DNA of 64,000 bases from Pseudomonadota bacterium (GTDB lineage Bacteria; Pseudomonadota; Alphaproteobacteria; Acetobacterales; Acetobacteraceae), in contig JAJZFB010000023.1 of assembly GCA_021805545.1 (NCBI GenBank), forward strand, positions 1 to 64,000, read 5' to 3'. The position numbers and the translations under genes are program-made. Shown here one piece after another: positions 48,063-57,083 of this stretch. Position 1 is the stretch's first letter, and each line of letters begins with the position of its first letter. The notes below the pieces were generated by a model. That model saw only the letters and a list, made by a program, of their open reading frames with translations. It had not been told where the DNA came from and ran no database searches.

Positions 48063-50129
48063 ATGAGTCAGCATGTGAGTGTGGAAATTCTGGCCCCTTT
48101 GCGCGCGCCGCTCTCCAGCCTGCAAGGGCTGGGGCCGCGCCTGTCGGTGCTTATGGCGCGGCTGGTGGACGGCAACACCGTGCGCGACGTGCTGTTCCAT
48201 CTGCCGGTGGATTTCATGGACCGCCGGGCCACGCCGCGCATTGCCGAGGCCCGGCCGGGCCAAGTGGCCACGCTGCGGGTGGAAGTCATCCGTCACGAGC
48301 CGCCGGCCAAGAAAACCCAGCCCCACCGTGTGATTATCGGCGATGGCAGCGGCTTTGCCGAAATCGCGCTGTTCCACGCCGCCCGGCTCACGCAATACCC
48401 GGTGGGGGCCAAGCTGATCGTCTCCGGCAAGCTGGAAACATTTGCTGACCGGCTGGTGATTCACCACCCCGACTACGTGGCCAATGCGCTGCGCGAGGAT
48501 GAATTCCCATGGATAGAGCCGGTCTGGCCGCTAACGGCGGGGATTGTGCCGCGCGTGATGCGCCGCGCGGCACTGGGCGCGCTGGCCGTGTTGCCGGATC
48601 TGCCCGAATGGCAGGACAAAACCCTGCTCCGTGCCCGTAAATGGCCCGGCTTTGGCCAGGCGCTGCGCGCCCTGCATGCCCCGCGCGAAGTGCCGGACAA
48701 AACCCCCTATGAGCGCCTGGCCTATGACGAGCTTCTGGCCCGGCAGATCAGTTTTGCCATTGCGCGCGGCCTGCGCCGCCGCCGTGCCGGGCGCGCGCTG
48801 CAAGGTGCTGGGCGGCTGCGCGCCGTGGCGCTGAAGCGCTTTGGCCATAGCCCTACGGCAGGGCAGTTACAGGCTTTGGCCGAAATAGACTCCAGCATGG
48901 CCGCCCCCTACCAGATGCTGCGCCTGCTGCAAGGCGATGTCGGCTCCGGCAAAACCCTGGTGGCGCTGCTGGCCTGCCTGCGCGCGGTGGAAGCCGGCAC
49001 CCAGGCCGCCATAATGGCGCCCACCGAGGTGCTGGCGCGGCAGCATCTGGCCACGTTCTCGCGCCTCTCGCCCGTGCCGGTGGGGCTGCTTACGGGCAAT
49101 GTAAAGGGCACTGAACGGCGGCGAATTCTGGCCGGGCTGAAAGACGGCACCTTGCCTATCGTCATCGGCACACATGCCATCTTCCAAAAACAGGTTGAGT
49201 TCCACGATCTCGGCCTTGCCGTGGTGGACGAGCAACACCGCTTCGGCGTGGATCAACGCCTGGCCCTTGGTAAAAAAGGCCAGACCACCGACATGCTGGT
49301 GATGACCGCCACCCCCATTCCGCGCACGCTGCTGCTAACGCATTGGGCCGAGATGGATGTGTCCCGCATTACCGAAAAGCCGCAAGGACGCGAGCGCATT
49401 ACCACCACGATGCACAGCCTGGCGGAGCTGGAGCGGGTGGAGGAGGCCATTGCCCGCATGATTACGGCGGGCGGGCGTGTGTATTGGGTATGCCCGCTGG
49501 TTCAGGAATCGGAGCTGATAGACCTGACAGCCACGCAAGTGCGCTTTGCCCGGCTGCGGCAGCGTTTTGGCGATGATGTGGTGCTGGCGCATGGCCAGAT
49601 GGATGCCACCCAGCGCGACGCGGCACTGGCCGGATTTGCCGCCGGGCGGGCGAAGATTCTAGCCGCCACCACGGTGGTGGAGGTGGGGGTGGATGTGCCG
49701 GAGGCTAACGTAATGGTGATAGAACATGCCGAACGCTTTGGCTTGGCGCAGTTGCACCAGCTACGCGGCCGCGTGGGGCGGGGTACACAAAAAAGCTACT
49801 GCCTGCTGCTGCACGACGAGAAAATGGGCACAATGGCACGCAAGCGGCTCGCGCTGCTGCGCGATACGGATGACGGGTTTCTCATCGCCGACGAGGATTT
49901 TAAGCAGCGCGGCGCGGGAGATTATTTGGGCACGAAGCAATCCGGCATGCCCGGTTACAGGCTGGCCAACCCCGAGAAACACGAAGCGCTGCTGAACATG
50001 GCGCGGCAGGATGCGGTAATGCTGCTGCAGCGCGACCCAAGGCTGGAAAGTGAACGCGGCGCGGCGGTGAAAGTGCTGCTGCATTTGTTTGACCAGCGCG
50101 AGGCGATTGAAACTGTGAGAGCCGGGTAA
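48063..50129 (+). CDS. recG: ATP-dependent DNA helicase RecG
   Basis: A 688-residue SF2 helicase that remodels stalled replication forks. The N-terminal wedge domain (residues ~50-150) has an OB-fold. Helicase motifs are LQGDVGSGKTLVALLA (Walker A), VVDEQHRFGVDQR (DEQH box), VMTATPIPRTLLLTHW, and QLHQLRGRVGRGTQKSYC (motif VI). The ATG at 48063 is divergent from sdhE with about 30 bp between. Its stop TAA overlaps the NUDIX ATG by 1 nt. Confidence 0.95.
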   Translation: MSQHVSVEILAPLRAPLSSLQGLGPRLSVLMARLVDGNTVRDVLFHLPVDFMDRRATPRIAEARPGQVATLRVEVIRHEPPAKKTQPHRVIIGDGSGFAEIALFHAARLTQYPVGAKLIVSGKLETFADRLVIHHPDYVANALREDEFPWIEPVWPLTAGIVPRVMRRAALGALAVLPDLPEWQDKTLLRARKWPGFGQALRALHAPREVPDKTPYERLAYDELLARQISFAIARGLRRRRAGRALQGAGRLRAVALKRFGHSPTAGQLQALAEIDSSMAAPYQMLRLLQGDVGSGKTLVALLACLRAVEAGTQAAIMAPTEVLARQHLATFSRLSPVPVGLLTGNVKGTERRRILAGLKDGTLPIVIGTHAIFQKQVEFHDLGLAVVDEQHRFGVDQRLALGKKGQTTDMLVMTATPIPRTLLLTHWAEMDVSRITEKPQGRERITTTMHSLAELERVEEAIARMITAGGRVYWVCPLVQESELIDLTATQVRFARLRQRFGDDVVLAHGQMDATQRDAALAGFAAGRAKILAATTVVEVGVDVPEANVMVIEHAERFGLAQLHQLRGRVGRGTQKSYCLLLHDEKMGTMARKRLALLRDTDDGFLIADEDFKQRGAGDYLGTKQSGMPGYRLANPEKHEALLNMARQDAVMLLQRDPRLESERGAAVKVLLHLFDQREAIETVRAG

Positions 50130-50554
50130 TGTCCCCCTACCCCGCGCATCCGCGAATCGGTGTCGGCATCATCCTGCTGCGTGGCCATGATGTTCTGCTC
50201 ATCCGCCGTGGCCGCCCGCCGGGGGCCGGCCAATGGTCGCTGCCCGGCGGCAAGCAGGAGCTGGGCGAGACCGCCGAGGCCGCGGCGCGGCGGGAATTGC
50301 TGGAGGAAACAGGGCTGAGCTGCGGGGCGCTCACCATGGTGGCCCACGCCGATTCCATCACCTATGACGATGCCGGGCGGGTGGAGTACCACTACACCAT
50401 TCTCGATTTCGCGGCGCGCTACGCGGGTGGCGAGCCTGTACCCGGCGACGATGCGGATGGCTGCGCCTGGGCCAGCCCAGAAGAGCTGGACGGGTATGGT
50501 TTATGGAACGAAATCCGCCGCGTGATTGAGCTGGCGCGCTGTGCTCAGCTATAG
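50129..50554 (+). CDS. NUDIX hydrolase
   Basis: A 141-residue NUDIX protein. GGKQELGETAEAAARRELLE continuing EETGL is the complete Nudix box (G-x5-E-x7-REUXEEXGU) near residues 40-62. It resembles ADP-ribose or MutT-like pyrophosphatases (RRGRPPGAGQWSLPGG). The start overlaps the recG stop (TAATG). The exact nucleotide substrate is not determined by the motif. Confidence 0.9.
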   Translation: MSPYPAHPRIGVGIILLRGHDVLLIRRGRPPGAGQWSLPGGKQELGETAEAAARRELLEETGLSCGALTMVAHADSITYDDAGRVEYHYTILDFAARYAGGEPVPGDDADGCAWASPEELDGYGLWNEIRRVIELARCAQL

Positions 50555-51021
50555 AACAGCAATTCCAGCGCGTTAGTGAAACGCTTGGCCGACGGGCTGG
50601 TGGTGGAGATGAAATAATCCTCCAGCTCGCCCTTGCGGTTGATGAGATATTTATAAAAATTCCAGCGCGGCTTGGCGAAAAACCCGGCCTCGCCCGCCAC
50701 CCAGCGGAAGAACGGATGCGCGTCTGGCCCCTTGGTTGTCTCCTTGCTCATCATGGGGAAGCTCACGCCATAATTAAGCTCGCAAAAACTGCCGATTTCA
50801 TCCGCCGAGCCTGGCTCCTGCTTGCCGAAATCGTTACACGGCACGCCGATAATGACGAGATCGGGGAATTTTTTGGTCAGTGCCTGCAGCCCCGCATATT
50901 GCGGGGTAAAGCCGCATTTGCTGGCGGTGTTTACCACCACCATGGGCTTGCCCTGGTGCTGGGCCAGCGGATACGGCTCCCCCTTGAGGGTTGTGAACGA
51001 ATAATCATAGGCGCTGGCCAT
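50545..51021 (-). CDS. Glutathione peroxidase (BtuE-like)
   Basis: A 158-residue thiol peroxidase. VVVNTASKCGFTPQYAGLQ has the catalytic Cys (in place of selenocysteine) near residue 37, IIGVPCNDFGKQEPGS the conserved Gln region, and PRWNFYKYLINRKGE the WNF active-site Trp. It ends 10 nt inside the convergent NUDIX gene. It reduces peroxides, probably using thioredoxin or glutathione. Confidence 0.93.
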   Translation of the reverse strand: MASAYDYSFTTLKGEPYPLAQHQGKPMVVVNTASKCGFTPQYAGLQALTKKFPDLVIIGVPCNDFGKQEPGSADEIGSFCELNYGVSFPMMSKETTKGPDAHPFFRWVAGEAGFFAKPRWNFYKYLINRKGELEDYFISTTSPSAKRFTNALELLFYS

Positions 51022-51049
51022 TTTCCCCCCCGGACCTTACATTCGTGTC

Positions 51050-51838
51050 ATGAGCACTGAAGCACCGATTGATGCGCTGATCAACGTAATGGCGGCGCTG
51101 CGCGACCCGGACACAGGCTGCCCCTGGGACCGCGCGCAGGATTTTGCCAGCATCGCGCCCTACACGATTGAGGAGGCCTACGAGGTGCGGGCCGCCATTG
51201 AAAGCGGCGGCCCGGCGGAGCTTAAGGACGAGTTGGGGGACCTGCTGTTCCAGGTGGTTTACCATGCAAGGCTGGCCGAAGAACGCGGCTGGTTCAATTT
51301 CAGCCAGGTAGCCCAGGCGGTTACGGATAAGATGGTCCGCCGCCACCCGCATGTGTTTGGCGATGAAGCCGCGCGCACAGCCAGCGCCCATAGCGCAAGC
51401 TGGGAAGCCCAGAAAGCCGCCGAGCGCGCGGCCCGCGCCGAAAGCGGCGTGCTGGCCGGTGTGGCCCATGCCCTGCCCGCCCTGCAGCGGGCACAAAAAC
51501 TAACCGCCCGCGCGGCCCGGGTTAAGTTCGACTGGCCAGATGCCGGCGCGGTGCTGGACAAGCTGGACGAAGAAACCGCCGAGCTGCGCGCCGAGCTGCC
51601 GGAGATGGATAAAGCGCGCCTGCGCGACGAGCTGGGTGATATGCTGTTCGTGCTCGCCAATTTGGCCCGCAAGCTGGGGCTGGAGGCAGAGGATTGCCTG
51701 CACGGCGCGAATGAGAAATTTATACGCCGTTTTGGCGTGATAGAGGCAGCACTGGCGGCACAGGGCAAAACCCCCGCCGAATCGAGCCTGGATGAGATGG
51801 ATAAATTGTGGAACGCCGCGAAGAAGGAGGGGCTATGA
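51050..51838 (+). CDS. mazG: Nucleoside triphosphate pyrophosphohydrolase MazG
   Basis: A 262-residue housecleaning enzyme that hydrolyses abnormal or excess NTPs. Two MazG domains are seen: DPDTGCPWDRAQDFASIAPYTIEEAYEV with ELKDELGDLLFQVVYHARL in the first half, and LDEETAELRAELPEMDKARLRDELGDMLFVLANLARK in the second. The E-x2-E...E-x2-D metal motifs are kept. It overlaps the carbonic anhydrase start by 4 nt and is divergent from the glutathione peroxidase gene. Confidence 0.94.
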   Translation: MSTEAPIDALINVMAALRDPDTGCPWDRAQDFASIAPYTIEEAYEVRAAIESGGPAELKDELGDLLFQVVYHARLAEERGWFNFSQVAQAVTDKMVRRHPHVFGDEAARTASAHSASWEAQKAAERAARAESGVLAGVAHALPALQRAQKLTARAARVKFDWPDAGAVLDKLDEETAELRAELPEMDKARLRDELGDMLFVLANLARKLGLEAEDCLHGANEKFIRRFGVIEAALAAQGKTPAESSLDEMDKLWNAAKKEGL

Positions 51839-52437
51839 AGACGTTGATGGAGGGATATGACCGGTTTCGTGCAGGCTATTGGCGCGCGCACGAGGCGTTA
51901 TATTCCAGCCTGGCGCGCGAAGGCCAGGCTCCACCCGCCATGGTGATTGCGTGTGCGGATTCACGCGTTGCCCCGGAGATGATTTTTGACTGCGCGCCGG
52001 GCGAGATTTTCGTGGTCCGCAACGTTTCCGCCCTGGTGCCGCCTTACGAGCCGGACGACAACAAGCATGGCACCTCGGCGGCCCTGGAATTTGCCGTGAC
52101 CGCGCTGAATGTGCGTACCATCGTGGTGATGGGCCATACACGCTGCGGCGGCATACGCGCGCTGATGCAGCCAAATGGACGGCATGGCGACTTTATCGAA
52201 TCCTGGATGGAGATTGCGAAAACCGCACGCCAGCGCGTGTGCGATTCGCCTGATGCCGGAGATGATTTCGACAGTAAGTGCCAAGCCTGCGAGCGGGAAG
52301 CCATCCGCGTATCCTTGGCGAACCTGATGACTTTTCCGTGGATTGCCGGGCGTGTGAAGGCCGGGACGCTCACGTTGGCAGGGCTGCATTTTGATGTGGA
52401 AAACGGAACATTGCAGGAGGTTGGCGCTTTGCCGTAG
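51835..52437 (+). CDS. Beta-class carbonic anhydrase
   Basis: A 200-residue zinc enzyme interconverting CO2 and bicarbonate. The zinc ligands are in VIACADSRVAPEMIF (Cys and the catalytic Asp-Arg dyad, near residue 39) and MGHTRCGGIRAL (His and Cys near 99). FVVRNVSALVPPY is the usual core. The ATG at 51835 gives ATGA overlap with mazG. The repeat copy C begins a few bases after its stop. Confidence 0.92.
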   Translation: MKTLMEGYDRFRAGYWRAHEALYSSLAREGQAPPAMVIACADSRVAPEMIFDCAPGEIFVVRNVSALVPPYEPDDNKHGTSAALEFAVTALNVRTIVVMGHTRCGGIRALMQPNGRHGDFIESWMEIAKTARQRVCDSPDAGDDFDSKCQACEREAIRVSLANLMTFPWIAGRVKAGTLTLAGLHFDVENGTLQEVGALP

Positions 52438-52444
52438 AGCACGA

Positions 52445-52573
52445 TGACTTGAGATGCGCTCGCTTTGCGAGCGCTTCGAAAGTCTGCATCGCGCTCTACC
52501 TCATTGATTGAGAGCCGGATTGAGATTTCAGACCGGATCACAACGTGATCCGCTCTAAAATCATCCGGCTCTC
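52445..52573. repeat. Dispersed intergenic repeat, copy C (longest)
   Basis: Starts TGACTTGAGATGCGCTCGC, with a perfect GCGCTCGC/GCGAGCGC hairpin, then CTTCGAAAGTCTGCATCGCG, and CTCTACCTCATTGATTGAGA. The part GAGAGCCGGAT (52510-52520) is mirrored by ATCCGGCTCTC (52563-52573). Between these is a second dyad, CGGATCAC/GTGATCCG (52534-52552). Copies A, B and D share parts of it. It begins 8 nt after the carbonic anhydrase stop. Confidence 0.82.
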
Positions 52574-52589
52574 AGGCGTTACCCTCATT

Positions 52590-52718
52590 CCTGTACACGC
52601 AGGCCTGTACACGCAGGCCCGCAACGGCCACGCGGCAGTGCCCGGCTTACGAGCCGGGCACGATCCGCCCATATGGATAGGCCGCCACAATAGGCCGCCA
52701 CATGAATAGGCCGCCACA
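52590..52718. repeat. Cluster of short tandem repeats beside tRNA-Pro
   Basis: Two tandem copies of CCTGTACACGCAGG (52590-52617), a 10-bp hairpin GTGCCCGGCT/AGCCGGGCAC with a 4-nt loop (52638-52661), and three copies of ATAGGCCGCCACA (52677-52689, 52690-52702, 52706-52718). Together with repeat C they fill the 330-bp gene-free gap between the carbonic anhydrase and tRNA-Pro. Confidence 0.8.
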
Positions 52719-52769
52719 ATATGCCAATGTAGTGATGATGCGATGCCGGGGGGGGGATTTTTGGGAAAA

Positions 52770-52846
52770 TGGTCGGAGCGGCGGGATTCGAACCCACGAC
52801 CCCCAGTCCCCCAGACTGATGCGCTACCAGGCTGCGCTACGCTCCG
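52770..52846 (-). tRNA. tRNA-Pro(GGG)
   Basis: A 77-nt cloverleaf on the minus strand with acceptor CGGAGCG/CGCTCCG, D-arm AGCGCAGCCTGGTAGCGC, anticodon loop CTGGGGG (anticodon GGG), T-loop GTTCGAATC and encoded CCA. CAGCCTGG in the D-loop is typical of tRNA-Pro. The 97 bp to the MerR-like gene stop contains nothing visible. Confidence 0.95.
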
Positions 52847-52942
52847 AACCGTGGCCCGAGGCTCTAGCAGCCCCAAGCCGGGCCGCCAAGTGGGGGGCAA
52901 GGCTTATTTCGCCGTGGAGAGATTTTCCTTCCGGCGCGGCGT

Positions 52943-53560
52943 TTAGTCCAGCAGCCGCCGCAACTCTTCCAGCGCGCTCAGCGTCTGGGTGAGAAGGCCG
53001 CGCAACCGTTCGGTCTCGGGGTCGTTTTTCGGGCGCAGGCGGAGCTGCGCGGTGCGGGGCGGCGGTAAGCCGGCGGGCATATCGGTATTCTGTAGCTCCA
53101 GGCCGGGAATAGGCAGTTCCGGCAGGCTGAGGGCGGCTGACTTCCTCATGGCAGACTCCTCCGTCTCCATCCCGCCGCGCTCAGCCGAAGCCTTGGCACG
53201 CTCCTCGGCATTCGCCGGAGGGATATTATCGTGCAAGGCACCGCCACCTTCGCGCAGCAGGCGCTGCACACCTTTAATTGTATAGCCGTGAGTATATAGC
53301 AAATCGGCGACGCGGCGCAGTAATTGCACGTCCTCGGGCCGGTAATAGCGCCGCCCGCCGCCACGCTTCAGCGGGCGGACCTGCGGGAACTTGGTTTCCC
53401 AGAAGCGGAGCACATGCTGGGGCACATGCAGCTCATCGGCCACTTCGGAAATCGTCCGGAAAGCGTCTGCGGTTTTACGGAGGCGGGTGCGCCCGGCATC
53501 GGCATTCAGCCCGTCTTCGTCCTCCGCGTTGAAATCATCTTCATCAACCATGCGGACCAT
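52943..53560 (-). CDS. MerR-family transcriptional regulator
   Basis: A 205-residue DNA-binding protein. [45 protein letters not shown] is the winged HTH near residues 34-80. The rest is low in known motifs, with acidic and Pro-rich linkers and a C-terminal helix [10 protein letters not shown]. This type follows ihfA in many Alphaproteobacteria and is not a metal sensor of the classic kind. ATG 53560 is used (GGAA upstream); ATG 53551 is another option. Its target genes are not evident. Confidence 0.87.
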   Translation of the reverse strand: MVRMVDEDDFNAEDEDGLNADAGRTRLRKTADAFRTISEVADELHVPQHVLRFWETKFPQVRPLKRGGGRRYYRPEDVQLLRRVADLLYTHGYTIKGVQRLLREGGGALHDNIPPANAEERAKASAERGGMETEESAMRKSAALSLPELPIPGLELQNTDMPAGLPPPRTAQLRLRPKNDPETERLRGLLTQTLSALEELRRLLD

Positions 53561-53583
53561 CAAATTTTCCGTAAATTATAGTT

Positions 53584-53886
53584 TTAAGGGCGGATTGGTG
53601 ATTCTTGATTGACCGCGTCGCGAAGCATTTGGCTGGGGCGGAATACCAGCACGCGGCGCGGCAAAATGGGGACTTCCACCCCTGTTTTGGGATTGCGGCC
53701 TATGCGCCGGCCTTTTTGGCGCACAGAAAATGTCCCGAAACCACTGATTTTAACTGATTTTCCAACTTCAAGCGCCTGAGCGATCCGGTCCAGGACCAGC
53801 TCAAGTAAATCCGCCGATTCGTGGCGGGACAGGCCTACTGCGGCGTAAATCGCCTCGGTCAGCTGAGCGCGTGTCAAAGTGTTCAT
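53584..53886 (-). CDS. ihfA: Integration host factor subunit alpha
   Basis: A 100-residue DNA-bending protein of the HU/IHF family. [21 protein letters not shown] forms the helical dimer part, [20 protein letters not shown] the saddle and arm, followed by [20 protein letters not shown]. The Pro at the arm tip suits kinking of DNA. It is in the usual plsX-fabH-ihfA-merR order. The 145 bp before fabH's stop is AT-rich and should hold its promoter. Confidence 0.95.
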   Translation of the reverse strand: MNTLTRAQLTEAIYAAVGLSRHESADLLELVLDRIAQALEVGKSVKISGFGTFSVRQKGRRIGRNPKTGVEVPILPRRVLVFRPSQMLRDAVNQESPIRP

Positions 53887-54031
53887 TTTACAAGATTAGC
53901 AGGTTATGCCTAAGAATCAACAACAACGCGCGCGAATCGCGAGGGATTCGCACGGAGTTTTTATAATAATTTGTTTTTGAAAGCCTTTTTGCCGATCACT
54001 GAACCGTGATCGTGTCTTTACCAAATCAAAA

Positions 54032-55015
54032 TTATATACGCAGTAAGGCGGAGCCCCATGTCAAGCCCCCGCCCAATGCTTCCAGCAGCACCAAGGCGCC
54101 GGGCTTTATGCGCCCGCCGGCAATGGCTTCATGCAATGCCAAGGGGATGGACGCGGCAGACGTGTTGGCGTGTTTATCCACTGTTACCACCACACGCTCG
54201 GGCGGCAGGCCCAGTTTTTTGCCCACACCGTCGATGATGCGCTTATTGGCCTGGTGCGGCACCAGAAAATCGATATCGGCCGCGGCAAGCCCGTTGGCGG
54301 AAAGCGCCTCGGTCACGGCGCTGGAGAGCAGGCTGACCGCGTGGCGGAACACTTCCCGCCCGTTCATCACCAAATGCCCTGGCATCTCGCGCCTGCCGGT
54401 GGCGCCGTCCACGTATAATATGTCGCCCAGCCGTCCATCGGCGTGCAGATGGGTGGAGAGCAGCCCCGCGCCGTCTTTTGCCACATTCCGTGCCTGCAGC
54501 AGCACGGCGCCCGCCCCGTCGCCAAACAGCACGCAGGTGCCCCGGTCCTCGAAATTGAGGATGCGGGAATAGACCTCCGTGCCAATAACCAGCACGCTCT
54601 CCACCTGGCCTGCGCGGATCATCGCATCAGCCACTGAAAGGCCGTAGATGAAGCCCGAGCAGGCAGCGGCCAGGTCGAAGCCAAACGCCTTGCTGGCCCC
54701 TAGCATGGCCTGGATTTGCACCGCCGTGGCGGGAAAGGCGTTATCGGGCGTTGAGGTACCAACAATAATGGCCCCCAGCGCCTCGGGCGCCAGCCCAGCG
54801 GCGCTTAGTGCCTGGCGCCCGGCCTCGGCACCCATGAAGCTGGCGGTTTCATGCGGGGCGGCGAAGTGACGCTGCTTTATGCCCGTGCGCTCGGTAATCC
54901 ATTCATCGGATGTATCGACACGTTTGGCCATATCTTCATTGGTGACAATCTGGGCGGGCAGATATGTGCCCGTTCCGGTAAGCACGGCGCGGCGGATGAG
55001 TGCGGGATCAGACAT
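54032..55015 (-). CDS. fabH: 3-oxoacyl-ACP synthase III
   Basis: A 327-residue ketosynthase that starts fatty-acid synthesis from acetyl-CoA and malonyl-ACP. The catalytic triad is Cys in DLAAACSGFIYGL (near residue 113), His in VPHQANKRI (near 250) and Asn in KHANTSAASIPLAL (near 280). GGGLTWGSALLRI is the standard C-terminus. It overlaps the end of plsX by 8 nt. Confidence 0.95.
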   Translation of the reverse strand: MSDPALIRRAVLTGTGTYLPAQIVTNEDMAKRVDTSDEWITERTGIKQRHFAAPHETASFMGAEAGRQALSAAGLAPEALGAIIVGTSTPDNAFPATAVQIQAMLGASKAFGFDLAAACSGFIYGLSVADAMIRAGQVESVLVIGTEVYSRILNFEDRGTCVLFGDGAGAVLLQARNVAKDGAGLLSTHLHADGRLGDILYVDGATGRREMPGHLVMNGREVFRHAVSLLSSAVTEALSANGLAAADIDFLVPHQANKRIIDGVGKKLGLPPERVVVTVDKHANTSAASIPLALHEAIAGGRIKPGALVLLEALGGGLTWGSALLRI

Positions 55016-56060
55016 TTTGCTCAGATGGCAGCTCGGCGGAGAGCAAAGCAAGGTCCATGGCCGCCAGCCCTTCGGCAATCCGGCTATTAAAATCGTTTGC
55101 AACCATATCCAGTGCCACATCCACGGCATGGGCAAAGCCCAGGGCATCGGTTCCGCCATGAGATTTGACGACAACCCCGTTCAGGCCCAGCAGCACGGCG
55201 CCGTTATAGCGGCGCGGGTCCAGCGTGTCTTTCAACCGGCGCAGAGAACCGCGGGCAAACAGATAGCCCATTTTGGCGAATGGCCCGGCCTCGAACACTT
55301 TACGGATAAGGCCGCCGACGAATTTCAGCGCCCCCTCACCCGTTTTTAGAGCCACATTGCCGGTAAACCCGTCCGTGACGATGACATTCACCGTCCCCCC
55401 GGCAATGTCGTGCCCTTCCACAAAGCCATAAAACTGCTGGCCGATGGGGCTTTCGCGCAGCGCGGCGGCTGCCTGGCGCAGCGTTTCATCGCCTTTGCCT
55501 TCCTCGGAGCCAATATTGAGCAGGCCGATGCTGGGCTCTGGCAGGCCGAGCGCCACTTTGGCGAAAAGCTGGCCCATGAGGGCAAATTCAACAAGGTTGC
55601 GGGCGTCGTAAACCACGTTCAGGCCAAGATCGAGCATCACCACATCGCCCCGGGCCGATGGCGCCGTTGCGGCCATGGCGGGGCGGTCTATGCCCTTCAG
55701 GGTTTTGAGCACGATTTTGGAAAGGGCGAGCAGCGCTCCCGTGTTGCCGGCGGAAATAACCCCCGCGGCCTCGCCTGATAATACGGAATCGATGGCCCGG
55801 CGCAGCGAAGAGTCGCGCAGCCGCAGCGCCACTGTCGGCTTCATGTCACCTGATATGGTTTCCGCCGCATGGCGCAGCTCGCATTGCCCCTTCAGCCGCC
55901 TGGACGAGGCAATAAGCGGGGCCACACGGGCTTCATCGCCAAACACCAAAAACCGCGCCGCGGGATGGCGTGCGCAGGCAATATCAAGCCCGGAAATAAT
56001 AGCTTCCGGGGCGTGGTCGCCGCCCATGGCATCGACAGCCAGTATATCGCTCCGGCTCAC
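55008..56060 (-). CDS. plsX: Phosphate acyltransferase PlsX
   Basis: A 350-residue enzyme that makes acyl-phosphate from acyl-ACP for phospholipid synthesis. LAVDAMGGDHAPEAIISG is the diagnostic start, VISAGNTGALLALSK, LLNIGSEEGKGDE, and VIVTDGFTGNVALKTGEG are conserved blocks. The start is GTG at 56060. The chain rpmF-plsX-fabH-ihfA is the classical arrangement. Confidence 0.95.
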   Translation of the reverse strand: MSRSDILAVDAMGGDHAPEAIISGLDIACARHPAARFLVFGDEARVAPLIASSRRLKGQCELRHAAETISGDMKPTVALRLRDSSLRRAIDSVLSGEAAGVISAGNTGALLALSKIVLKTLKGIDRPAMAATAPSARGDVVMLDLGLNVVYDARNLVEFALMGQLFAKVALGLPEPSIGLLNIGSEEGKGDETLRQAAAALRESPIGQQFYGFVEGHDIAGGTVNVIVTDGFTGNVALKTGEGALKFVGGLIRKVFEAGPFAKMGYLFARGSLRRLKDTLDPRRYNGAVLLGLNGVVVKSHGGTDALGFAHAVDVALDMVANDFNSRIAEGLAAMDLALLSAELPSEQNV

Positions 56061-56105
56061 TGCATACCTCGGGCGTTCCCTCTCGCCGCTTGCGCCGCTT
56101 ACAAT

Positions 56106-56309
56106 TTAGACGCGGATAACGCCCTTGGCTTCCTTGCCGGCGCCCACAACCTCACGGTTGTCGTAGTGGCCGCAATGCGCGCAAACATGGTGGGGGCGCT
56201 TCAGCTCGCCGCAATTTGCGCATTCGGCATGCGCTTCAGCGCGCAGCGCGTGGTGGCTGCGGCGCATCCCGGCACGGGATGGAGAGGTTTTACGCTTGGG
56301 AACGGCCAT
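56106..56309 (-). CDS. rpmF: 50S ribosomal protein L32
   Basis: A 67-residue ribosomal protein. [20 protein letters not shown] is the typical basic start and [20 protein letters not shown] follows the zinc-ribbon region, where the first Cys pair is reduced to ECANCGE. It is 45 bp upstream of plsX and 121 bp downstream of the YceD-like gene. Confidence 0.96.
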   Translation of the reverse strand: MAVPKRKTSPSRAGMRRSHHALRAEAHAECANCGELKRPHHVCAHCGHYDNREVVGAGKEAKGVIRV

Positions 56310-56430
56310 GGGACAACGCCTTAAAATTTGGTCAGGTGATTAGGAAGGCGCGGGTTAGCAGAGGTCCCCGCACATCGCAAGTCATACGAGCAATGAGCCT
56401 GGCACAAGGACGTGCAATATCATCCGCTTG

Positions 56431-56955
56431 CTAGGAAATACCACTGAATTTGCCCTTTAGCGCGGCAAATGGGCTGCTCCCGCCATCCGTGGCTTCACCT
56501 GGCAATTCTGCCCCTGGCTTGCGCGGGTACGGGTCCAGCGCCAGGGCCAGTTGCTCGGCCAGGGCCTCGCCCAGGTCGATCACCTCATTCTCATAAGGTA
56601 TCTCATCGGGGCCTTCCAGGGAATCGGGAGCAAACTCGCCGGCCTCGGTGCCGGCCTCGGTGAAGGACTCGGCGGGTACGAAGCGCAGCTCCGCCGTTTC
56701 GGTAATCTCCGCCTCGAACGCCTCGTTGCTGACGGCGCAAAGCTGCGTCACCCTGGCCTGCATGCTTAGATGCGCGCCAATAACCCCGCCACGCTCATGG
56801 CGCAGGGTGAATTGCCCGCTCAGCGCGGCTATGGCGGGCAAGCCGAAGCGCCGCGCCAGGGCAGCGCGCGCATCCTCATCCGCCATAAGGGTAAAGGATT
56901 GCGCCGCGCCATGAATATGACCAGCTTTTACTGGCTTGCTGAATTCCGTGCTCAT
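56431..56955 (-). CDS. YceD/DUF177-family protein
   Basis: A 174-residue protein of the DUF177 family, which precedes rpmF in most bacteria and is linked to 23S rRNA/ribosome assembly. LSMQARVTQLCAVSNEAFEAEITE is the conserved R-x-x-x-x-C-V/A-x-x-x-x-E block, IPYENEVIDLGEALAEQLALALDPYPRKPG the DL-E-x-x-x-E-x-x-x-LALP-like block, and SPFAALKGK the C-terminal FAxLxxL motif. Two earlier in-frame Met codons exist; MSTEFSKP is chosen. Confidence 0.85.
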   Translation of the reverse strand: MSTEFSKPVKAGHIHGAAQSFTLMADEDARAALARRFGLPAIAALSGQFTLRHERGGVIGAHLSMQARVTQLCAVSNEAFEAEITETAELRFVPAESFTEAGTEAGEFAPDSLEGPDEIPYENEVIDLGEALAEQLALALDPYPRKPGAELPGEATDGGSSPFAALKGKFSGIS

Positions 56956-57083
56956 TGGCGCTATATAGAGCCTGTGCATTGACAGTTAAGCCCCCGCCGT
57001 GAGACCTCACGGCACATAAGCAGGGCCGTGAGGCCCAACCGTGCCGCCGGGAGTGGCGGTGCAGATATTCGAGGACCAGATTC

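Noticed and set aside
52044-52541. Minus-strand frame with LSINEVERDADF, similar to one at 13356-13688 with LSINEAERDSGF
   Set aside because: The peptides are alike only because both frames begin in the dispersed repeat (copies C and B); they are not genes, but they helped to reveal the repeat.
52702-52992. Plus-strand frame containing SGGIRTHDPQSP
   Set aside because: It is the complement of tRNA-Pro read as protein, again a known artefact.
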